Of a DNA stretch of 64,000 nt, positions 1-7,389 are shown in pieces. Each line of letters opens with the position of its first letter. Within the stretch, counting starts at the first letter, position 1. The notes beneath the pieces are model-generated. The model saw only the letters and a list, made by a program, of their open reading frames with translations. It ran no database searches and had not been told where the DNA came from. Source of the stretch: SCGC-AAA076-P13 sp964613455 (GTDB taxonomy: Bacteria > Pseudomonadota > Gammaproteobacteria > Magnimaribacterales > D2472); contig CAZTGS010000004.1 in the NCBI GenBank assembly GCA_964613455.1, positions 1 through 64,000 of the forward strand. Reading direction: 5' to 3'. The position numbers and the translations under genes were made by a program.

Positions 1-152
1 GCGAAACTCGTGATAGTCATACCTATCACTACACAGCCATCAAAACAAGAAAATTTACTATTGAGAATAAAAAGATGAGACTTAAAAAGTTTAATCCTGC
101 TAAAAGAATCCATGAATGGTTTGTTGAAGCAAAACTACCACCTCATAACTAA
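1..152 (+). CDS. rpmG: 50S ribosomal protein bL33, 3' part (5' end outside window)
   Basis: This is the C-terminal 49 codons of an open frame that enters the window and stops at TAA 150-152. The peptide reads ETRDSHTYHYTAIKTRKF followed by a basic tail with KKFNPAKRIH and EAKLPP. It matches the bL33 pattern of a HFYTT-like strand, an NKR-like basic turn, KKFDP and a final EAK. bL33 is a small protein of the large ribosomal subunit near the E site. The start lies upstream of the window. The gene converges on the next one, only 4 nt apart. The match to the short family is good by eye. Confidence 0.88.
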   Translation, partial: ETRDSHTYHYTAIKTRKFTIENKKMRLKKFNPAKRIHEWFVEAKLPPHN

Positions 153-156
153 GTCT

Positions 157-1260
157 TTATATTTCCAGTCTTAATTCTGTTGAAGAGATGTCATCTCTGA
201 AACTTCCCTCTTCAAAACCTGTACACCTTTTTCTTATGCTGTCTGGTATAGCTATATCTTTTAGCGATATAAATGAATTATCTACCTTTCTTCCAAAGAC
301 AAGAAAATTGATGTTGTGATCATTAAATCTTTCTATATGATCGAGCATATCCTTTTTGTTTAAATAAAATTTTTCATCAAAAACTCTCACAAGAGTGTCG
401 GCTCCAATTATAAAGACGCTATTTGGGAACATTTCAGCCTTTTCACTAAATCTTCCAGCAGAGGTCATAACCCAACTGTCATTATCAGTAAATTGATCAA
501 GGGTTCTTTTGATTTCATGGAATGTAAGTGGTGGCTTATCAGCATTTCTTGCGCATATTTCAAAAGTTGCTCGCATTCCAGTCTTTTTCTCTGCTAACTC
601 ACGCATTTTCATATGGCCTTCATGAAGTGGATTAAATGAACCGGGAAATATTAATTCTGGAGTAGCTCTATCATTGGAAATATAGTTTACTTTATTATTA
701 AGAAGGTTTTTCCATGACTTCTCAGCCTTTGTTGTTAATAAAATAACTTCTTCATCATGATGTGGATTATTTTTCTCAATACCACAACATTCAGCAAGCA
801 AGCTTAAAACGTATTCAGTTATAAGCTCTTCCTCTTGTTCTCTTGTTCTAGATCCTTTACTTAAAATACATTCAATCGACTTTGTATAGGATTCAGTCTG
901 AACTGCGATATAAAACTTATGATCACCAATTTTGGTATATGTTGTGGCAAGACTAGCAGTTACTGAAACTCCTATTAAATACTTTGTTTCATAACTTGAA
1001 TCTATCTGCATACATTTCTTATAAGCATTAGCTGCCATGCTTAAGCAGGTCCCTAATGAGCAGTAATGATCAGGCTTTCTATTTAGAAACAAATCCATAG
1101 ATTTTTTAGAATAGGGTATGTAAGACTCAAGGATCGTATTACTGGCACCAGGAACCTTCAATAATGAAGAAATAGCATTAGTCCCACCACCACTTGATAC
1201 AAAGGTAATTTTATATTTAGATTCGTGTATTTTACGAATTAGCTTAGAGTTATCTTCCAA
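157..1260 (-). CDS. CinA-like domain fused to NMN/NaMN adenylyltransferase-like domain
   Basis: This 367-residue protein has two parts. Residues about 15-165 resemble the CinA/PncC C-terminal domain (nicotinamide mononucleotide deamidase), with the order VSSGGG, VPGAS and YSKKS. Residues about 203-367 form a HIGH-superfamily nucleotidyltransferase, with GSFNPLHEGH at 207-216 and ISSTELR at 358-364, as in nicotinate/nicotinamide mononucleotide adenylyltransferases. If both halves are active, NMN would be deamidated and then adenylylated within one chain in pyridine-nucleotide salvage. The usual AESCTGG signature of PncC is only weakly kept, so the first activity is uncertain. Similar two-domain proteins are known in some eukaryotes. 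The ATG start fits the divergent spacing to the next gene. Confidence 0.75.
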   Translation of the reverse strand: MEDNSKLIRKIHESKYKITFVSSGGGTNAISSLLKVPGASNTILESYIPYSKKSMDLFLNRKPDHYCSLGTCLSMAANAYKKCMQIDSSYETKYLIGVSVTASLATTYTKIGDHKFYIAVQTESYTKSIECILSKGSRTREQEEELITEYVLSLLAECCGIEKNNPHHDEEVILLTTKAEKSWKNLLNNKVNYISNDRATPELIFPGSFNPLHEGHMKMRELAEKKTGMRATFEICARNADKPPLTFHEIKRTLDQFTDNDSWVMTSAGRFSEKAEMFPNSVFIIGADTLVRVFDEKFYLNKKDMLDHIERFNDHNINFLVFGRKVDNSFISLKDIAIPDSIRKRCTGFEEGSFRDDISSTELRLEI

Positions 1261-1330
1261 TTTATATATATTGTTTTTGATTTTTTGTATTTTAACCCAT
1301 TAACTAAATTTCATTGTTAGAATATAAAAA

Positions 1331-2188
1331 ATGATACATAAAAAATTATATTTATTCATGCTCTTGATTCTTTCTTCACAGTTAGTAAAAGCTACCGATA
1401 TTAAAACTACTACTTTTGCTTTTTGGGACAAACCAGATATTGAACTCTTATATGTGCTCCCTAAAGAGATAAATTCAGAAACCAAGGTTTTATTTATTAT
1501 TCATGGTGCCAGTAGAGATGCAGAAGGCTATTTAAAATTATGGATAGAACCATCTAAGGATAAAAATGTTATTTTAGTGGCACCAAGTTTCACTAAAAAA
1601 CAATTTCGTTATTATAGTACATTGGGAATTTCTTCCTCTTCTGGAAAGCCTAGAGATAAAAGCGAATGGCTGACTGATTCAATTGGATCTTTTTTTACTT
1701 ATTTCAAGTCTAAATATAATTTGCAATATGATAAGTATCTTATATATGGTTATTCTGGCGGCTCACAATTTGTTCATAGATATCTTATGTACGGAAAAGA
1801 CTGGTCAATAGAAAAAGCAGCAATTGGTAGTGCGGGATGGTATACATTCTTGAATAATAAACCCTTCCCTTATGGACTAAAAGATATGACCATATCTCCA
1901 GGAAGGATTGAATGGCTCATGTCTAGGAAAGTTCTTTTTATTCTAAGTGATGAGGACAATGATAGAAATCATTCAAGTCTCAATACCACTCCAGGCTCTA
2001 TGCAGCAGGGAGATAATAGATTTGTTAGAGGAACAAGGTATTTCTCAAGTTTAATTAATATTGGAGAAAAATTTAAAACTCCTTTTAGGTGGCAGCTAAA
2101 AATTGTAAAAGGGGTCGCTCACGATAAAGATGAAATATCTATAGAGGCAATGCCTTTTATGCTATCTGGGCTTGAATATAAAAATTAG
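1331..2188 (+). CDS. secreted alpha/beta hydrolase (esterase/depolymerase-like)
   Basis: This 285-residue protein begins with a signal peptide (MIHKKLYLFMLLILSS, cleavage likely near residue 21), so it probably acts in the periplasm or outside the cell. FIIHGASRD supplies the oxyanion-hole HG. YGYSGGS is the G-x-S-x-G nucleophile elbow. VAHDKDE near the C-terminus could give the catalytic His. The fold resembles polyhydroxyalkanoate-depolymerase or feruloyl-esterase-like hydrolases, but the substrate is not readable. Its 3' end overlaps the convergent photolyase-related gene by 4 nt. It is a plausible client of the type II secretion system encoded at 15-25 kb; that link is inference. Confidence 0.72.
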   Translation: MIHKKLYLFMLLILSSQLVKATDIKTTTFAFWDKPDIELLYVLPKEINSETKVLFIIHGASRDAEGYLKLWIEPSKDKNVILVAPSFTKKQFRYYSTLGISSSSGKPRDKSEWLTDSIGSFFTYFKSKYNLQYDKYLIYGYSGGSQFVHRYLMYGKDWSIEKAAIGSAGWYTFLNNKPFPYGLKDMTISPGRIEWLMSRKVLFILSDEDNDRNHSSLNTTPGSMQQGDNRFVRGTRYFSSLINIGEKFKTPFRWQLKIVKGVAHDKDEISIEAMPFMLSGLEYKN

Positions 2189-3681
2189 TTAGTATTTTCT
2201 TTAATAAAATCCGAAGCTTTATCAAAAATTATTCTTTTTCTTTCCTTGTCTAATTTAGCCAAAGCTCTAGGCATTAGCGAGAGCCTAGGGTTTTTATCAA
2301 AGAACTTTATATTTCTTTCAATAAAGCTCCAGTACAAACCATCGACAACATCGCACCACTCTCCCTTTTTATAATTTGACATTCTCAGCATGTAACTAGA
2401 CCCACAAATGTATGGTTTTGTTGAAAAAATTCCACCGTCTGAGTAAGTTCCCATTCCATAAACATTTGGCACCATTACCCATTCAGCTGAGTCGATATAC
2501 ATTTCCATAAACCATTTATATATTTCGTTAGGGTGAATGCCTGATAAATTCATCAAATTTGATATTACCATCAACCTATTAATATGATGAGTATAGCCAT
2601 AATCAATTGATTCTTTAATGGCATCATCTAGTGGAGGTATTCCTGTAGTTCCCTCATACCAACTATCTGAAAGAGATCTGCCGTGTGACCAGTAATTAAG
2701 ATCTTTGTATTGAGGCATATTATCCCAGTAAACACCCATAATGAACTCTCTCCAGCCCAGTACTTGTCTTATAAAGCCTTCAACACAATTTAATGGTATC
2801 TTTCCATTAGATTCATCATATTTCTTTTCAGCAGCCTCAATACATTGAAGCGGATCAAGCAATCCAGCATTAAAATAGGGAGACAGCAGAGAATGGAACA
2901 TAAATGAGTTATCTTTGTTTATCGCATCTTGAAAGTTACCAAAATTAGGTAAAAATCTTTCTAGAAAATCAAGAAATGCTACCCATGCATCATCATGAGT
3001 TACACACCAATTAAAATTTTCTAAATTCCCAACCGATGAGGAGAATACATCTTCTATTTCTATCATTACTTCAATTGTAAGTTCATCAGACTTAGTTTTT
3101 TTTCTTTTAGGTATATCAATTTTTAATTTCGATACACCTTGTCTATTATCTTTATCAAAGTTCCACTTATCTCCAACAGGCTTCATATCCTCAGTCATGA
3201 GAATATTAGTCTTCTTTCTTAACCATCTGTAATAAAATTCTTGAATAATGGACTTTTTACCTTCCTTCCATATATCAAAATCTTTGCTTGTGGTTATAAA
3301 TTTTTTATCCTCAAGCACTTTTAAATCAATTTGATGCGATTGACAAAAGAACATCAAATCTCTCAGACACTTAAAGTCTGAAGGTTTAGAAACAAAAAGA
3401 GTGGAAAAGGGGATCTCTGCATATAATTCTTTAAGATAATTTTCCATTTTCATGGAATAATTTTTTTCTATTTTTTTATGAAGAATCTTCTCGTGACTAA
3501 TTTTTTTAATAAAATGTCTAAACGAGCTAATTAAAAACACTAACTTATGTTTATGATGGGGAATGTCATAAAATGTATCTAATGGCTCATAAAATAGTAA
3601 GGTATCATCCTTCTCCATGTGATCTAAAACCGGATTAGTTAAGGATAGTTGATCTGGAAATATTATTCCTAGTGATTTCAT
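2185..3681 (-). CDS. cryptochrome/photolyase-related protein (DPRP/FeS-BCP family) lacking most Fe-S ligands
   Basis: This 498-residue protein is of the bacterial photolyase-related family. It opens with an LGIIFPDQLS start, and has GFIRQVLGWREF, GYTHHINRLMV around residues 362-372, AEWVMVPNVYGMGT, DGGIFSTKPY and a YMLRMSNY block. These regions bind FAD and DNA in family members such as Agrobacterium PhrB, a (6-4) photolyase. In PhrB four cysteines bind a 4Fe-4S cluster. Here the first falls in PPLDD (about 350-353, no Cys), the YC-x2-C pair reads YKKGEW (437-442), and only Cys443 lies where the fourth would be. The cluster is probably absent. The length is normal for the family. DNA repair or light sensing is likely. 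Confidence 0.85.
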   Translation of the reverse strand: MKSLGIIFPDQLSLTNPVLDHMEKDDTLLFYEPLDTFYDIPHHKHKLVFLISSFRHFIKKISHEKILHKKIEKNYSMKMENYLKELYAEIPFSTLFVSKPSDFKCLRDLMFFCQSHQIDLKVLEDKKFITTSKDFDIWKEGKKSIIQEFYYRWLRKKTNILMTEDMKPVGDKWNFDKDNRQGVSKLKIDIPKRKKTKSDELTIEVMIEIEDVFSSSVGNLENFNWCVTHDDAWVAFLDFLERFLPNFGNFQDAINKDNSFMFHSLLSPYFNAGLLDPLQCIEAAEKKYDESNGKIPLNCVEGFIRQVLGWREFIMGVYWDNMPQYKDLNYWSHGRSLSDSWYEGTTGIPPLDDAIKESIDYGYTHHINRLMVISNLMNLSGIHPNEIYKWFMEMYIDSAEWVMVPNVYGMGTYSDGGIFSTKPYICGSSYMLRMSNYKKGEWCDVVDGLYWSFIERNIKFFDKNPRLSLMPRALAKLDKERKRIIFDKASDFIKENTN

Positions 3682-3702
3682 ATTATTGTTAATATATACC
3701 TC

Positions 3703-4698
3703 TTATAGACTTATAACACTTCTGTTGATTATTTTTCCCTTTATATCTTTGAGACTGACTGTAATAGTTCTTTTATCACTATTTATCGTTATAGTCCCAT
3801 AATTTTCTTTATCAAAAGTATCTCCTATCATCAGAGGATCTGTTTCTTTTGGTTGAATTGCTAGTTTCAGTGGTGCAATGGGCTTATTCAAAGAAGATGA
3901 AGTTATTTCATATAAATTATCTTTTTTATATAAAGCTCCTTTATGCCTATCTCCCGATACGATTAGTAGTGGTGTTTCAAGTTTGTCTATAATAGCCATT
4001 AACCTTTCTCTTTCTTTTGGAAATAGCTCCCACTTTTCGTATCCATGGCTTGTTGCTAGTATTTGAATTGACGAAACCAGCATAATTGCATCGGCTTTCT
4101 TAGTAATCGTATCCTCCAGCCATTGCCATTGATCTGATCCTAAAATAGTCGCTTTATTAGAATTATCTTTTTCAAAAGAGGGATAAGGCCCTTTTAAATC
4201 TATCAAATCAGACCTAAAGTATCTGGTATCAAGCATAATAAGATGAATACTCAGACCTTCGACCTCTATCATTCTATTAAAATAAATACCTTCCTGTTTT
4301 CGTCTTTGATCATTGACCGGGACTTTCCAAAAATCTAAATATATTTTTTGTGATTCTTTTTTGTATATATAAGAGCCTCCACCATCATTTGATCCGTAAT
4401 CATGATCATCCCAAGTTGGATGAATAGTGATTTTATCAAGCCATTTAGGTAGGACTTCTTTTTGTTCCTGATAGGCATCGATTACAGTATCAAGTTTCCC
4501 TGAGGGCTGATCACCATAAACGTTATCGCCTAAAAAAATGAAGGAATCAATATCATCATCTTTTATAGCAGACCAAATCGGTTGAGGGATTCTTTGATCG
4601 AGACATGAACCAAAGCCAATTTTATATTCATTTGCAGAAATAATATCTGTAGAAGACATTAATATTAAAAATAAAGCACTGTGAGTATATAATTTCAT
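3703..4698 (-). CDS. PhoD-like alkaline phosphatase/phosphodiesterase, secreted
   Basis: This 331-residue protein belongs to the PhoD-like metallophosphatases. Visible motifs are IGFGSC, FIFLGDNVYGD, HPTWDDHDYGSNDGG, LDTRYFR and IVSGDRHKGALY, which hold the Asp, Asn and His residues that bind metals. I chose the internal ATG at 4698 because MKLYTHSALFLILMSS begins a clean signal peptide. An in-frame ATG at 4812 would add 38 residues, abolish the N-terminal signal and overlap the divergent gene. The enzyme probably releases phosphate from esters in the periplasm or outside. It fits the phosphorus theme of the window, but no PhoB site is evident in the 32-bp divergent spacer. Confidence 0.82.
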   Translation of the reverse strand: MKLYTHSALFLILMSSTDIISANEYKIGFGSCLDQRIPQPIWSAIKDDDIDSFIFLGDNVYGDQPSGKLDTVIDAYQEQKEVLPKWLDKITIHPTWDDHDYGSNDGGGSYIYKKESQKIYLDFWKVPVNDQRRKQEGIYFNRMIEVEGLSIHLIMLDTRYFRSDLIDLKGPYPSFEKDNSNKATILGSDQWQWLEDTITKKADAIMLVSSIQILATSHGYEKWELFPKERERLMAIIDKLETPLLIVSGDRHKGALYKKDNLYEITSSSLNKPIAPLKLAIQPKETDPLMIGDTFDKENYGTITINSDKRTITVSLKDIKGKIINRSVISL

Positions 4699-4730
4699 TA
4701 CTTTATTATAACTAAACCAAAAATAAATAA

Positions 4731-5465
4731 ATGCACAAAAATATCTTTTTTCTGACAGTTTTATTTCTAATAACTTCGTGTTCACAAAATAATTCACAAA
4801 GTGAGGAGTCACTCAGCTCTCTAATCAAACCTAGTTTTACTTACAAACAAGATTTTTTTAATTGCGCACTTAACGATACTTCATCGCTTATAACTCTTGA
4901 ATCCTTCTTATCGGATGTTATTCAAAAATCCTCAAAGACAGACTTATTAAAGCTTCAAATCTCTATTCTTTTTCCAGAAAATGTCGAAAAAGTTAAGGAT
5001 TTTATTATTTCTTTTAAATCGCTTTCAGATCATCTTGCAACTTTAGAATTAGTTAATCTTATTAAAGAAATGGGCATGGAAGAAATCGCATTATGTAATT
5101 TTGCTATATACCAAAGGAGGGCTTTAGATTTTATAAGTTATGAAAATCTAAATCGAAATGATTTTTCTTATGTTGAAATATTAAGATGCAAATATAATGA
5201 AAACTATAACTTCGGCACTTTTAAAATAGCAATTGATCGATTTACCAATCAAATTAATTCTTTAGATTTAGCTTATTCTCTATCCTATATTAATAGTGCT
5301 GCTGACAATAACTTTATTTGGATTAATGAATTTTATGACAAAGACTATCAAAATGTATTTTTAGAAAGATGGGTAAATATTAAAGATGCAACAGAAATCA
5401 AGAATGAATTTATTGAAAATGCATCCTGTTTGGATTCAAGATCTTATAAAAAGTATATCCTTTGA
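4731..5465 (+). CDS. hypothetical lipoprotein, relative of the lipoprotein at 5617-6336
   Basis: This 244-residue protein has a lipoprotein signal: MHKNIFFLTVLFLITSC, with Cys17 as the lipidation site. I do not recognise the mature domain. The C-terminal half has a pattern RCKYNENYNFGTFK ... NFIWINEFYDKDY ... FLERW. It lines up by eye with CAYNEGFGDESLESFK ... DFVWLDLWADDTDK in the lipoprotein beyond the tRNA. The two are probably diverged paralogs. The alternating strand/helix look suggests two ferredoxin-like alpha/beta-barrel modules per protein. A strong terminator follows 24 nt after the stop. Confidence 0.7.
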   Translation: MHKNIFFLTVLFLITSCSQNNSQSEESLSSLIKPSFTYKQDFFNCALNDTSSLITLESFLSDVIQKSSKTDLLKLQISILFPENVEKVKDFIISFKSLSDHLATLELVNLIKEMGMEEIALCNFAIYQRRALDFISYENLNRNDFSYVEILRCKYNENYNFGTFKIAIDRFTNQINSLDLAYSLSYINSAADNNFIWINEFYDKDYQNVFLERWVNIKDATEIKNEFIENASCLDSRSYKKYIL

Positions 5466-5488
5466 AAGTTTTTTAGCTTTTTAAATAC

Positions 5489-5515
5489 AAAAGGGAGCAT
5501 TTAGCTCCCTTTTTT
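5489..5515 (+). terminator. Rho-independent terminator after the 4731-5465 lipoprotein gene
   Basis: The arms AAAAGGGAGC (5489-5498) and GCTCCCTTTT (5504-5513) pair perfectly around ATTTA and run into a T tract. The hairpin sits 24 nt after the stop codon and just before the tRNA gene, so it separates the two transcripts. Confidence 0.88.
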
Positions 5516-5536
5516 ACTATAATCATTTTCTTATTA

Positions 5537-5611
5537 GCGGGTATCGTATAATGGCTATTATAAGAGGTTTCCAACCTTTTGATGAGAGTTCGATCCTCTC
5601 TACCCGCTCCA
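5537..5611 (+). tRNA. tRNA-Gly (anticodon TCC)
   Basis: This is a 75-nt cloverleaf with CCA encoded. The acceptor arm GCGGGTA (5537-5543) pairs with TACCCGC (5601-5607), followed by discriminator T and CCA. The anticodon stem AGAGG/CCTTT holds loop TTTCCAA with anticodon TCC at 5570-5572. The T arm contains GTTCGATCC. The sequence closely follows bacterial glycine tRNA with this anticodon, including the short D arm. It reads GGA and, by wobble, GGG codons. No integrase or att-like duplication is visible beside it. Confidence 0.95.
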
Positions 5612-5616
5612 ATTAT

Positions 5617-6336
5617 TTATCTGATAACTGTTCCATTAAAATCAGCCGTATTACAAGTGAACATTTCTAAATACATATTTGCATATTCACTATCCATAAA
5701 TTTTCTTAATGCTATTTCTTTATCTGTATCATCAGCCCATAAGTCGAGCCATACAAAATCTGGCTTTGGATCAGGATTAAATGTTGGGTTTAAGAGAACA
5801 TTCCAATAGGTATCTGTCCATAAGTTTGAATCAACTGCATCTTTGAAACTTTCTAATGACTCATCACCAAAACCTTCGTTATATGCACAAAAATGAAATC
5901 TATTTGAAAAAGATCCTGTATTATTTTCAATTTTTGGAGAAGACATATTGCTAACCTCAAACGCATAAGCATTTACTGGATCAAAACTCATTATTCCATC
6001 AATGGATTTATCCCAGCCAGTCGAAGCATTATTCGTCCACCAATCCCATCCTGCATCTCTGGCAGCCATAGAAGGCCATCTCATTACCCAAATAAAATCA
6101 TAACCATCATTAGCAACTTGAGGAGTTAAGATATTAGCTCCATTCATTTCCATACCCGAGCTAGTTATTATGTCATTCCACTCAATTATTAATTTAGCGA
6201 GGTTTTTAGAATTAAAGTCAGGGCCGGCTGAATGCCAAACATACTCAATAACTGGAACAGATGGTTCCTCACTGTTTGATTGTGAGCAAGATGCAACAAA
6301 AAAAATTGCAATAAAAGACAAAATTAGATTTTTCAT
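5617..6336 (-). CDS. hypothetical lipoprotein with two probable alpha/beta-barrel modules
   Basis: This 239-residue protein starts MKNLILSFIAIFFVASC, with lipobox VASC and Cys17 lipidated. It is therefore anchored in the inner or outer membrane. The mature part is rich in Trp. It contains two similar stretches: FIWVMRWPSMAARDAGWDWW in the first half and DFVWLDLWADDTDKEIALRK in the second. This suggests a duplicated ferredoxin-like module, as in dimeric alpha/beta-barrel proteins. I cannot name a family. It resembles the lipoprotein at 4731-5465 on the other side of the tRNA. It ends 6 nt from the tRNA 3' end and is transcribed towards it. Confidence 0.7.
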   Translation of the reverse strand: MKNLILSFIAIFFVASCSQSNSEEPSVPVIEYVWHSAGPDFNSKNLAKLIIEWNDIITSSGMEMNGANILTPQVANDGYDFIWVMRWPSMAARDAGWDWWTNNASTGWDKSIDGIMSFDPVNAYAFEVSNMSSPKIENNTGSFSNRFHFCAYNEGFGDESLESFKDAVDSNLWTDTYWNVLLNPTFNPDPKPDFVWLDLWADDTDKEIALRKFMDSEYANMYLEMFTCNTADFNGTVIR

Positions 6337-6404
6337 GTATATATTTAATTAATTAATACTTAAGAGTATACATTTTTTTTTATAATTATTAATACCTTAC
6401 AAAA

Positions 6405-6430
6405 AAAAGCAGGCATTTAAGCCTGCTTTT
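6405..6430. terminator. bidirectional Rho-independent terminator
   Basis: AAAAGCAGGC (6405-6414) pairs perfectly with GCCTGCTTTT (6421-6430) around ATTTAA. A and T runs on both sides make it work on either strand. It lies 46 nt beyond the stop of the prepilin peptidase gene, which it most likely terminates. Confidence 0.85.
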
Positions 6431-6476
6431 AAAGACCCAGGGGATATGAATTAAGAGGACATTCTAAGGTCTATAC

Positions 6477-7298
6477 TTATATGACAGCCGAAAGAAAAGA
6501 AAGTTCAAAAAAATTAAATAAACTGTAAATAAAAAAACCTAAAATAATACCTGAACCCAAAGGTATTTCTTCAGAATATTTTTTTGAATTTATTACAGGA
6601 AGTAAAATAAGACATATAGAACCAATTAATATCACTGGAGCTAAAGCCAAAGGACCTATAATCGAACCTATTCCTGCAAATAAAATAAAATCTCCGCCTC
6701 CAATTCCATCTTTGCCCCTAATTAATTTATATATAAAATTTATTAGCCAAAGAGTTGAATAGCCAATAAATAAACCTATTAACGAAATTAATAAAGGTGA
6801 CATTTTAAAAGAAAGATATATGGAAGGAATATAGAGACCAAAATACCCATTTGAAATCACTCCTATTAAGCACACTAGAATATTAAGATAGAAAGGTAAA
6901 TAAAAGTGTTTTATATCTAAAATAAAAAGAGCATAGAGAATAAAAAATAAAGAATAATTAACAAAGAATATTAATGAAAAATTTAAATAGCTAAAAAGTA
7001 TTATGCCAACAAGTAAATGAATGATCTCATTAACTGGGTAATATGATGAAATGGCATTATTACAATTTCGACATTTGCCCATCTGTATTAAGTATCCAAA
7101 TAAAGGAATTAAATCTATTAACCTTATATTTTGTTTACATTTAATGCAGTGAGATCTTGGTAAAAATAAATTTATTCGATCCTGATTATCTTTTATCATT
7201 AAAGGAAGTCTATAAATTAAAACTGAAGAGAGACTCCCAAAAGAAAGAAGGCCTATTAATAAAATAAAAAAATAAATGTTGTCAGTCGTTGGAAGCAA
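6477..7298 (-). CDS. gspO: type II secretion / type IV pilus prepilin peptidase (A24 family)
   Basis: This 273-residue polytopic inner-membrane aspartic peptidase cleaves and N-methylates prepilins or pseudopilins. The N-terminal zinc-type cytosolic loop keeps CIKC and CRNC. The two catalytic aspartates are visible in LDIKHFYLP and in GIGGGDF. The length is normal for PilD/GspO. The start is TTG at 7298, 1 nt after the stop of a 29-residue ORF; no ATG upstream fits and the first membrane span begins at once. It lies about 8 kb from the gsp operon that encodes its substrates. It is the last gene of a leftward unit with ggt and an acyl-CoA ligase, so it may be expressed with them. Confidence 0.9.
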   Translation of the reverse strand: MLPTTDNIYFFILLIGLLSFGSLSSVLIYRLPLMIKDNQDRINLFLPRSHCIKCKQNIRLIDLIPLFGYLIQMGKCRNCNNAISSYYPVNEIIHLLVGIILFSYLNFSLIFFVNYSLFFILYALFILDIKHFYLPFYLNILVCLIGVISNGYFGLYIPSIYLSFKMSPLLISLIGLFIGYSTLWLINFIYKLIRGKDGIGGGDFILFAGIGSIIGPLALAPVILIGSICLILLPVINSKKYSEEIPLGSGIILGFFIYSLFNFFELSFLSAVI

Positions 7299-7299
7299 T

Positions 7300-7389
7300 T
7301 TATCTTTTTCTAGTTATCCAGAAACAGAAGAAAAGTAATAATAATGCTGGAACAGCATATGCACCTATAACCATGAGTTTATCAATCAT
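7300..7389 (-). CDS. 29-residue single-span membrane microprotein
   Basis: This short ORF reads MIDKLMVIGAYAVPALL and then a hydrophobic run ending in ITRKR. It forms one membrane span with a positive tail, so the C-terminus is likely cytosolic. Its ATG overlaps the ggt stop as ATGA (7386-7389), and its TAA is followed 1 nt later by the gspO TTG start. This layout of translational coupling on both sides is the main evidence that it is a real gene. Function unknown. It could simply be a coupling peptide that loads ribosomes onto gspO. Confidence 0.55.
   Translation of the reverse strand: MIDKLMVIGAYAVPALLLLFFCFWITRKR

Noticed and set aside
4699..4812. N-terminal extension of the PhoD-like protein to an ATG at 4812
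   Set aside because: It would bury the signal peptide and overlap the divergent lipoprotein gene. The internal ATG at 4698 gives a clean signal sequence.
5537..5611. tRNA-Gly as an integration site of a mobile element
   Set aside because: There is no integrase, no partial tRNA duplicate and no change of gene style on either side.
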